In this document: positions 48,191 through 57,461 of the stretch, in pieces | How positions within the stretch are numbered: the first letter of the stretch is position 1 | Layout of the letters: each line of letters begins with the position of its first letter | Assembly: GCA_037176885.1 (NCBI GenBank) | Contig: JAWWNJ010000016.1 | Span: 2,418,001-2,482,000 of the forward strand | DNA: 64,000 nt | Direction: 5' to 3' | Source: Favolaschia claudopus | Lineage: Eukaryota; Basidiomycota; Agaricomycetes; Agaricales; Mycenaceae | Notes under the pieces: model-generated | What the model was told of the DNA's origin: nothing | What the model saw: the letters and a program-made list of their open reading frames with translations, nothing else | Databases searched by the model: none | Made by a program: the position numbers and the translations under genes

Positions 48191-48745
48191 ATGCACAAAG
48201 AGAAAGCACACTATAATTATGCAGGAATGCGGCTCTCGCGAGCATCGACGCACCTCGGTAACAGCCTTGTCTCATTCCTAGACGCGAGCGGAAATGCTGC
48301 GTTTGGCAGCATTGAGAGGATAGAGGTTGTCGACTCGGAAATAGACAAAGTTCAGCTCATCATCCGACCTCAAGAGCCGCTACCCTCTGGCGTTGATGAT
48401 GCTTTCCAACTCTTCCCGCAGCTTGCCGTTTCCGTTTATTCCTCGAAGATGGCAGACTTCACCCTCGCCGTTGACCCAAGTCAAATAATTGGATACTACA
48501 GCCGTTTTATTCTCTCAGACGACCGTGCGGCTGTAATGGAACTATCTAGGGTATGCTGTTATGACTCTTTTGTGATTCTCCTTATACTCATTTTTACAGG
48601 ATTGAGTCGATGTCCCGAGGTGGGAGCAGGCGGGTCTTGGGCGGGTCATCAAGGAGATGATTTCGCTCTGTCACAGCATCAACAATTTCGTGTCTGTAAT
48701 ATTCCCTATATAGCGACTCTTGTGTGTATGCCTAGAACTTTGTAA
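48191..48745 (+). pseudogene. Truncated, inverted duplicate of the Tnp2 C-terminus
   Basis: The translation aligns with the intact Tnp2 gene at about 33,200-32,850: both have SRASTHLGNSLVSF, FGSI.KI/RIE, QEPLP, a YSS.M motif and Q/KVIG.Y.RF. Identity looks like 55-60 percent, so the duplication is old. The upstream catalytic parts are absent, and the reading after the putative intron near 48,550 is short. It forms the inner end of the right subterminal inverted repeat. It is therefore a relic, not a second transposase. Confidence 0.75.
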
Positions 48746-48807
48746 ATCTTTCCAATTCTATCCCCTCCACATTGCTGTATAATTTTTTGTGTGATTTCTT
48801 TCTCTGT

Positions 48808-51800
48808 GTGACCAAAAACGGCGGGTCAGTCACATGTGACATAGAGTGACAGGGTCATGTTCCTTGACCTCCGCCACCTGGTGTAGATCGCCAGTGTGCC
48901 GGTGGATATCCTCTACGCCCACCAGACGAACATATATAGTCGAGTGTAGATCGCTCGATGCCTCTGACGGCTTCTCCGCCCTTTGTGCGCCGTCACAGAA
49001 GGGTACCCGCTCATTGACCCGCCTGGTGTAAATCGCCTGGTTTCCTGGCATTTCTTGCCATATCCGCCTCCGTGACATTCAAATCCAAATAGTGTCGGAA
49101 TCCGCTGGACTACCACTCGCCAATACGCTTCACTCATAATGAAGCAATATCCCACCGAAACTCTGTCGCTGGGTCATTCTTTGAAGGTTTGTTTCAGCCT
49201 GCCCGGTCTTGCGCATACTCTCATTTCGTACAATGTAGTGTCTACGTGAACCTCCGGACTTTCAGAGGGGTTTGACTCAGCTACCAAAGTGTCACCCATA
49301 CCCTTGACTGTGTTGCTCTCGTTTTCGAGGTTTGTTCCTGCCTCACCTCCTTCTTGATTCTCATATTCGCGAATGTGTTATATAGGCTCTACAGCTTGCT
49401 CTCCTCTATCTGCGGCGGTCTGCTCCTCCGGGATCGACCACTCGCTGAATAATCTCTGAATTCGCTCGCAGCGAGGTTTGTTTTCGCTTTTCAAAGCCAA
49501 GTATCTATCTCAATCCGCTCATAGAGTCTATATATTATATCTCTACAACAGCCAGAACCAGCAACTCCCCCCTTGCTGACGATTCTTTCGACCCTGCTCC
49601 CAGAAGGTCAGCACAGCCACCACCGACGTACTAGCTCGTTCTCAACTTCCGTTGAAGTTGACCCTTAGCCGCTTCAGGAGAAGTTGTCTAAGTGTTTTGG
49701 GAATCTATACCCGCGTTGGTTTGAATCTAGTCCCATTCTTGGGGGTGCGGGTACCTCGGGAGCTCAATCGACTCGACCCTCGTACCCTCCCCGAGCAAGT
49801 CTCTCTCGGATCAGAGGCCTTATTGTAAATCCCAATAGTCCCCCAATCTGCTGCAGCGTTACTTGCCAACGCGCTTGACTGGTCATCAAGCAATATGTCG
49901 TTTCACCAAAACTCTGGTGCTTACATCTCTCTAAAGGTTCGTTTCAGTCTTCCTAGCCTTGCACCTGCCCTCAATTCGTACCATACAGTGTCTATGTGCA
50001 CTCTCGGACCTACAGAGGGGTTCGACGCAACTACTGAAGTGTTACCCATATCTTTGACCGTATTGCCAGCATTCGAGGTTTGTTCCTGCCTCTCCTCTTT
50101 TTTGATTATCATGTTCACGAATGCGTTACATAGGTTCTCATGCTGCTTGTTTTCTCTCACTGCGGCAGCCTGCTGCCTTGGGAATGCGGCCACTCGCTCA
50201 ATAATCTCTGGATTCGCTTGCAGCGAGGTTTGTTTTCACTTTCTAAGCCAAGTACTTATCTCAATCTGCTCATAGAGTTTAAATATATCTTCCGTACAAC
50301 ATTCCGTACAACAGCCAGAACCAGCAGCTCCCCCCTTGCTGACGATTCCTTCGACCCTCCTCGAAGAAGGTCAGCACAGCCACAGCCGACATACTCGAGC
50401 TCGTTCTCAAACCCCTTTAGAGTTGATCCCTAGCCACTCCAGGAGGAGTTGAATGAGTGCTGTGAGAACCCACTCCTGCACTATCTTGAACTCCAATCCA
50501 TTTTTGGTGGTGCGGGTACCTCGCGAGCTCAGGCAACCCTCGTACCCTCTCTAAGCAAAATGCCCCTGGATTGACAGCCTGATATCGGCAGCGTCGCTTT
50601 ATGGCGCCCAAAAAGCTGTTGTTTTGATCCGTCGTTGGCGGGAATTGAGAGAAGAGGTGAGTTCGAGTACCTTCAAATAGAACACTCCCGCTCATTGAGA
50701 TCAAGGTCATGTGTAGGGGATCCATCTCTAGAAACTATATACCGTGTCACCAGAAATGCAATATCAACACTTCAATTCGCGATTTAAATGGCGCTCGAGG
50801 GCTTTTGTTCAGAATTCAAGTCACCTTCGGTATATACATTCGACCTCAAACTAAGCCATGCCCAAATCTCAATCTATTCGATATCGGAATTATCTTTGAG
50901 CATACGTGACCCCTCGTTGACGGGGGCGTAAAGCTCTGCTATTCAAAACACGAGTTCATGTGGGGGCGAAATTACTCCGCATTTAATTCACATCGGTGCA
51001 TCGGGTTCACCCGCCTCCCTCAAGCAGCCATGCATGATCCCTCCCATGTCGGCGAGAGACTACGCTCCCACGTATACCTATTGTTGGTCCCGGTGCCCGT
51101 CAGAAAGTGACTCCCCGCTGAGAAGTTTCTGGACAGGCTCACAGCGAGGTTTGTCTTTCTTTTTGATCTACCTGCCCACCCTCACCCTAATTCTTTTACA
51201 GAGTCTATATACATAGCTCGAACGACTGCCAGAAGTCGTGCCCTCCCTCTTCTTGACGATCTCTCTTACCCACTCCCAAGAAGGTCAGCACAGCCACCGC
51301 GCCGACATGTTCGAGCTCGTTTTCAATACTCTTTAGATTTGATCCCTAGCTACTCCAGGAGGAGTTCAATATGAGCTTTGGGAGCCCCCTCCCGCGCTGC
51401 CTTGAATTCTCGCTCATTTTTGGTGGCGCGGGTACCTTACGAGCTCAGTCGACCTTCGTACCCTCCTTAAGCAAATCTCTCCTGGATGGACTGTACGATA
51501 TCATCATTATCGGCGGCTTGTTACGCCGCAGAACTCGCTGTTTTGTCTCATCATCTACGGGAATTCAGAGAATGGTGAGTTTGCGTATCTTCAAAGAGAA
51601 CACCCTCGCTCATTGAGGTACAGGTATACGTAGGGGAATCCATGTTTAGGATCCATGTCTTGTGGTGTCAGAATTAATATTAACAATCTATTCGCGATTT
51701 GAACAACGCCTGAGGGCCTTACACAACATTTGATTTACTTATATACATTCGACTTGAAATCAAGTCATGCCTACATTTTTAGCTATCCGACAGCAGCATC

Positions 51801-51960
51801 ACCTTTGAACATAAGCGGCCCCTCGTCGGCGCGCGGGGAGAGATCTACTATTGTCCATGAAAGGCTCAAACTCGCCGGTTCAGCATTTTTCTTCATCCGA
51901 GTACTCACAACAGCAGTATCAAAAAAACAATTGGGGGGAATTTGCTCTATAGAGGCACAC
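48808..51960. repeat. Right subterminal inverted repeat with tandem units of about 0.8-0.9 kb
   Basis: It is inverse to 31,000-32,630. It has at least three degenerate tandem units, marked by GGTCAGCACAGCCAC near 49,605, 50,371 and 51,286, each followed by a GAGCTCGTT-like block and a CTCCAGGAGGAGTT-like block. The left side has fewer units. Pieces related to the 3' end of the GIY-YIG-like gene are embedded (around 51,000-51,100). Confidence 0.7.
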
Positions 51961-52002
51961 TACACACAGGTAAGTCAAAGACATGTTGTACGGAAGCAAA
52001 AC

Positions 52003-52498
52003 TTACCGAATGATTGGCTGCGCAGTGTCCGTCAATACATCTTCCACCACCCGCCTTATATCTTCTAGTCCCCCGATTCCCACACCGGCAAAAAATTCTC
52101 TGTGTCTCCGACCGCATTTGCACAAAAACGGCTTGACTTGCAGTCCAAGGTGTCGCAATCGACCGTGAATGATGGCTTCTGTCAACTCCCATGAGTGGTG
52201 CACCCGCAGGTAAGGAATTCGTCTTACCCGTGACGCGAATACAATCCGATTTCCAAAAGTAGAGCCACCGAATACGAGGGCAGTGCCTATACTCCCGCTG
52301 CCGCCTCGGTAAATTTTTCGTCAATCCATATTTGACCCTCGTTCCGAGCAGAACACCGGTGACTCGATCAATCACATCCTCCTCGAGCGCGTAGATTCCG
52401 CCTCGAGACTCGGAATACGGGTTGTATTGAAGCAAAAATCGGAGTTTTAGGAACAGCGGTATACGACCTCTGTTTGGTAATTGAGCTGCCTGCGTGCA
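52003..52498 (-). CDS. GIY-YIG/T5orf172-like protein, right copy (5' end not fixed)
   Basis: The minus-strand frame after an AG acceptor near 52,499 includes SRGGIYALEEDV, then TRVKYGLTKNLPRRQREYRHC, the GxIYxLE and VKxGxTxxxxxRxxEY blocks of the T5orf172/GIY-YIG superfamily. After an intron of about 50 nt (GTAAGA...GACAG) comes EAIIHGRLRHLGLQVKPFLC and CGRRHREFF, parallel to the left copy. Stop TAA at 52,005-52,003, overlapping a GTAAGT donor, so another exon is possible. The upstream exon (about 52,510-52,580) is uncertain. Unlike the left copy, the GIY-like and VK.G motifs are close to consensus. It may be a nuclease; activity is inferred only from the motifs. Confidence 0.6.
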
Positions 52499-54602
52499 AT
52501 AAAAAAGTGAGTCGCACAAGAATTGCAGAAGATAGGTTCTTGGCCATTGATCCATCACCATCACCAACAGCACCGGCCGCGCGTGGACGATAATACTCGT
52601 GTTTCTAAGAAAAGAGTCAGCACAATGGGCTGCATTTGCTGTATGCCGGACCTGGACACGGTGTTAACGAAGAAACTGGCAAAGAGCTCGGTCAGTTTTC
52701 GTTGTACAGGGTCAGACCAGAATCCACCGAATGTTTTCTGCAGATGCCATGGATTCAGATGGAAGAGGAGAACGATTCAGAAACAACGAGCAGGCCGATG
52801 CAGGTCGGTCGCGTTGTGACTGACGTGACGCATCTTGTTCTCGTTCTCTATCTACTCCCACACTTCGCTTTCACCAACTCAGCAGCGACTCCGGTCTCGA
52901 CTTTTCCCCCGTTGCCTAACGTGTCGAAGGCGTGTCTTTAACTCGGTGGACGAAATCACCAATCGGCGCCAGCAATCGACTTGCACACTTGCGCAGGCAT
53001 CGTAAGGCCGACAGCATCATATCCCTCGAAGACTAGCCTCCGGTCGTCTGAGCAGGTTTCTGTCGACGCGCCGGCGCGCCGCTCTATCTCGGCGGATTGG
53101 TTGACGATGAAGAGTGATCGGCGATATATTCCAAGACATTCAGTAGAGGTCTCCGCTCGTTACGACTAAGGCATGTCTCGCGTTCTACTTCCCCCGCTCG
53201 TTCGCAGCGCAGGCGACACTTCCTGATGTCTTGGTGTTTGCGTACCTAGTCCTTGGGCCTCGTTTAGGCTGTCTGGCTACGTGCGCGCAGATTTTGAAGG
53301 GGTCGTTGCGTGGATGGAGCACAGGCACCCCGTTTGACCCCGACCCCTGACCTTCTTTGTTCTCTACCACAAGCTCGTCAACAAGCAAGCCGCCTGATTC
53401 ATCATCCACCCCTTCGCAACCCCGCTGTCGCGCTTCCATGCGCTAAGCCGGTATGTAACCACAATTCTTTCCTCTTTCGTCTTCTCACTGTAACGCAAAC
53501 GCAGATCCATGGCCGCCCAATGCCTCGCCTTCCGAAACACACGACCCGCCTTTCCCCTCTCCTGCTGACCCGTCTCCCAGTGTCACCGTTAAGAAGTGAC
53601 AAATTTTTCGGCGTACACGACTCGACAACCACACTGCTTCGAAGTCCCTCCCACACCGTCTTCACGGCCTCGTACGACAAAGACAGCGACGTCAAGTGCG
53701 GTATGACGAGCAAAGGTGCGTGGTGATCTCGTTTCTCTTCTTCATTATATTCACCTACCCTACCTCTAGCCCCTGCTCCTCAACGCACGCCATAGAGCCG
53801 GGCTGACGCTCTTCCTCCCCTTTCGCTCCCTACCTACCGCGATCTACTACGGTACACGTTTCCGGCGCCTCTCCTCGTTTCTGCCCACTTACCTGAATGC
53901 AACGTTCTAGCTTCGACACTCCCGACTTCAGTCTACCAACGCGTCAATATCAATACTTACTAACGACTGTGCGCACGCCCTAGCTGAGGATGATTATCGT
54001 TGGGAGCGTAACCAGCAGAATTATCCCGAGCGGGGGCGTCATTCCAGCGCCAGGGGGAGGCGTCAATCTCGGGGAATGGGAACATGCACGGCAGTATCGC
54101 TTCTGTGAGGTTCGCTCCCCATCCCTCCCTCTTCTCTATCACATCTCAACGGAACGCAGGAAACTTTCACCCGGGAAAACATCACCAACACCATCCTCCC
54201 TTACCCCGAGCCCATCTATCACTTCTACGTCAATCTCGCCGTCTCGTATCATCCCACCGCGGTGCGGGGCTCGGATACTGCCGATGATTGGCCGCTGCGC
54301 TCCTCCCGGACGCGGAATTGGCGGGTCGGTTGAGGAGGGCGGCGCCGAGTGAACACAATTCCTAGATTTTGGGGCCGTACCGCTCGCTATTGCGTATCAG
54401 CCAATTTCGGTGTAGCAGCTCGGGTTGAGGGAAGAGATGTCACGAAGGTGCACAATGGTGGACCCGGTAAGTTCATCCCACTCGGTTACTCGTTCTCTTC
54501 ATGAACTAAATGGTAATGGTCGTAGTAGCCGTATCTTTATAGCAACGTAGCGTCTGTAGGAATATTATTACCTTCCCCCTTGACAACGAGCCGTGAGTTG
54601 GC
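52499..54602. other. Cargo region with unassigned exon-like fragments
   Basis: Protein-like pieces on the plus strand include GPGHGVNEETGKELGQFSLY with RPESTECFLQMPWIQMEEE (about 52,645-52,790), SDKFFGVHDSTTTLLRSPSH (about 53,600) and ETFTRENITNTILPYPEPIY (about 54,170). Splice-like sites flank some of them. None is identified. By analogy with the coronin fragment at the other end, they may be captured host exons. No intact gene is supported. Confidence 0.35.
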
Positions 54603-55162
54603 GAGGTGCACCCGCGGGTACTACCCGGAGGTGCACCTCAGGGTGTACCCTGGGGTATGCCTAAAAGGGCTCCATTTCGACAAACATTTAGAAAAATAAA
54701 ATGTGCCACTTTTGGGCTTACCTAAAACGGTCGCCAAATGGTGCCCATTTGGGACGCCTTTTGGCGTTTCCTAAATGCTGGCCTTTTGGAGCGTCTGAAA
54801 GGCGTTCCAAATGCCAAGCATTTGGGGTTGCTTTCAGACGCGCTAAAAGGGCTCCTTTGTGCTTTGCCTAAAAGCGACCCCAATTTTCGCCAATTTGGGA
54901 CGCCTTTTGGCAATGGCTCAATGGGCTCCTTTGAGGCTGTCTAAAACTGCCTCCAAATCCTTCCCTTTTCACGCAGCTTTTGGCGTCACTTAAATGGCCT
55001 CCATTGCCTTTGCTCTATTATGTATACCAAATCCTTACAATTTCGGGTGTCTTTTGGTACAATATAAATGTTTTCCTTTACTCTCGTTACAAATGTTATA
55101 CTAAATTGAGCCCATTTGAGGGGCGTTTTTGACTATATTAAAATTTTGTTTTTTCCGGTGTG
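54603..55162 (-). repeat. Right 560-bp terminal inverted repeat of the giant element
   Basis: It is inverse to 27,221-27,780 and of identical length, with the same palindrome (54,603-54,639) and the same subterminal motif arrays. It ends CCGGTGTG, directly followed by CAA (55,163-55,165). The few base differences between the two termini are consistent with a fairly recent insertion. Confidence 0.9.
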
Positions 55163-55951
55163 CAAGGGTTCTTCGGCAGACGACAATCCCATGCATGGAC
55201 GACTTTTGGAGCTGGAAGCGATAGCAAGCTGACGGTTTGTCGACGGCGCTGGTTTGCTGGTTTGACTCGCAACAGAGTCCTCTTTCGCTAGCTTCTTAAA
55301 CATCCCGGCCAAAGTGGGATGCCCACCGGCGCCAGCTACTTTCCCAGTTCTTGTAGGCCCCTTGCACCGTTGCTGGACGTGAGTTTTGAAATTTCCCGTA
55401 TTATACCCGGTTTTCATGATGAGCACTTTGCCGCAGGCTGAATGGCGAACATTCATTGAATCAACCACCTCCATAAATTCGTCGTAGACCAAGAGCGAGT
55501 TTTTGAATCTGGCCATGCTGGTAGCTTCATCCTCGAGGTTGCCGGCCTCGTAACGAGCGTTGTTTTTGTGCTCCCATTTCGCTGTTTTCGAGGTTCCGAC
55601 AGGATGCAGGATAACACCTTTAGGTTTGGATTTCGACTTTTCTTTGCCTTTCGCTTTCGCTTTCGACTTGTCTTTTCCTTTCGCCTTAGCCTTCGATTTG
55701 GGAGGCTGCTCAGTGCAAGCCTCGATGCGGGCAATTTTCGGCGGTCGCGACGTGATCTCAGGCTCATCCGTGTCAGACAGTTTGCGTTTGGAACTAGACA
55801 CCGTAGATGGCGCAGCGAAGATGCTGAAAACCCGCGGCCGGTCTTTGGCCGGTGGCGCGTGTTCGTCGGATTCGGAAGGGTGTGTGTCAACGTCGACATC
55901 CATCATCGCCGGTTCCGAGATTTCCACATCGTGCGACTCGTACCATGCCAT
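55163..55951 (-). pseudogene. Outer-element transposase, N-terminal part (separated from its 3' part)
   Basis: The likely ATG at 55,951 opens MAWYESHDVEISEP, then an acidic segment and a basic Lys/Ser/Ala-rich stretch (about 55,620-55,700) that looks like a nuclear localisation signal. A Cys/His cluster follows (SACGKV...HVQQRC, about 55,440-55,365), perhaps a zinc-binding DNA-recognition domain. The conserved C(M/P)GL block lies just before the break. Codons run ...EEPL into the giant element's CAC end, giving an artificial tail and a stop inside the terminal repeat. The frame resumes with IAQYLSRPG at 27,217. An extra 5' exon upstream of 55,951 cannot be excluded. Confidence 0.7.
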
Positions 55952-56209
55952 CCTTTCATCCTCTATGTAGTCGCCGACAACTTCCAATGGCTTCGTCAGG
56001 AAAAAAAGCCAATGCTACGTCAAGAGATGTAGCCGAAGTAGCCATGGTAGCGTGGTAGACAAGTCCCCGATTTTATCGCGCGTCATAGCTGCCGCTTAGA
56101 TCTGATAGCTCTGATAGCTGCCGCATCCGATCTGGTAGCACTTGGTAGAATTCCGGTAGCAGCCGTTGCATTGTGCTATCAGAGCTATTCTTGCTATTCC
56201 AGCTCTCAT

Positions 56210-57090
56210 ACACTTGATATCTTCACACCAGGCAAATAAAGGAATGTTTTAAAACAGATTGTATTCAATACTAACAACACAGCACGACGTACTAGTACTA
56301 CATGTGGGAGATAAACAGCAACAATGCCACGTACCTGCACATTGAGCCGAGGAGCGAGACTGTTGGGAAGAAGGATAGAACAGAGGAATAAGACAACAAG
56401 TGTTCGTGAGTCTGAAAGAGGCACGTTAGTTAGTTAAATGTAATGATTAGAGAGAAAGGACACACACCGACGGGGGGTGATGCGCAGGCACGGTGCGAGA
56501 CATGACGTTGAGAGCGCTGGAAGACAAGTCAGAAGGTAGGGGAAGAACACAGCTCATAGCCAACATACCTTAGACTGGCTCCGTCCGGAATGGGCTCGGT
56601 TTGAGGCGGACACAGAAAAGGGAAGGTCATTGAAGAGCAGCTTCAATATGTTGTTACCGGGAAGGAGTAACAACGGCCTGATAGAGAGTAAGTAAACATC
56701 TAGAAGAACCAGAAAAAATACGCACCAGGGCCCACGCTTCCATTTTCTGAAGTTCTCGTCAGGGTGTGAAAACTGTGTCAAAAGGCGGAGTGAGTCGGGT
56801 TGCCATCGTTGATGTATACGGCCGAACAGGGAAGGAAGTTGGGAGTCGTGCGCTAGGCACCGCAGGTCGAGAGCAGCGGGACCGGCTTTGTAGTCCAGTG
56901 TCGTCGCAGACACGCGATGTCTAAATGAAACGAGCTCGTTTGAAGGCAGGGAGAGCAGGAGACGGTAGAAGGGACTCACCATAGTGTAGTCGTCGACTAG
57001 AACGAGGCAAATGAGGGAGGAGGGGAAGACATACAGGGAGAGAAGGGGGGAGAAGGTGAGGGAAGAGGAAGAGAAGCACAAAGTCACACG
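56210..57090 (-). CDS. Candidate small multi-exon gene between transposase and protease
   Basis: On the minus strand, open stretches are joined by good splice signals, for example GTATGT...TTCCAG (about 56,570-56,525) and GTGTGT...TTTCAG (about 56,470-56,415). Pieces include DYKAGPAALDLRCLAHDSQL, GRIHQRWQPDSLRLLTQ and a hydrophobic end TLVVLFLCSILLP. The exact exon phases could not be made fully consistent, so boundaries are approximate. No family is recognised. It belongs to the outer element by position and strand. Confidence 0.35.
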
Positions 57091-57461
57091 TCACAACAAA
57101 ACGAACATCATATGACCATCAACAATCACGCCATTCAGCCACGTGCTGACGGTGCTGTGTGGACTTAGCAATTTTCACCAAGTTCCTCCCTCAAAAGAAC
57201 TCGGAGTTTGGACTCAATACTACTTGAGCCTCACAAGGTAGGTCAAACATCTTAGACTTATGGATGCTCGGAGCGTTGTTTGAAGCAGTTTCTTATGAGG
57301 TGATATCGGGGTGATTATCATCGGCTCTGGCGGCTACTGATCCGCATGCCATGGATATCGGGCCTATCAGATCCGGTGCCAAGGATATCAAGCCTATCAA
57401 GTGCTATAAAGCTCCGCGGGCTGCTACCACCTCTCCAGCGGCTCTCAGATCTAAGCGGCAG

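Larger units (their letters stand above)
27221..55162. mobile_element. Giant CACTA-like transposon, 27,942 bp, with Tnp2 transposase and cargo
   Basis: The 560-bp inverted termini (27,221-27,780 and 54,603-55,162) begin CACACCGG, and a 3-bp direct duplication CAA lies at 27,218-27,220 and 55,163-55,165. CAC termini with 3-bp duplications and a Tnp2-type transposase define the CACTA/EnSpm superfamily, and all three are present. It is inserted in the outer-element transposase gene, and removing it with one CAA restores the codon phase. It contains, left to right: coronin pseudogene (-), GIY-YIG-like gene (+), subterminal inverted repeat, Tnp2 gene (-), WD40 gene (-), four further genes (+), a truncated Tnp2 duplicate (+), subterminal inverted repeat and a second GIY-YIG-like gene (-). 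Whether the Tnp2 core is part of this element or a third nested layer cannot be settled here. Confidence 0.85.

Noticed and set aside
27221..55162. Starship-type giant element
   Set aside because: No DUF3435 tyrosine recombinase gene at an end; long inverted termini and a 3-bp duplication with Tnp2 point to a cut-and-paste CACTA-type element instead.
27221..55162. Helitron, because of the hairpin near the repeat edge
   Set aside because: No Rep-helicase gene, no TC...CTRR ends, and a target duplication is present.
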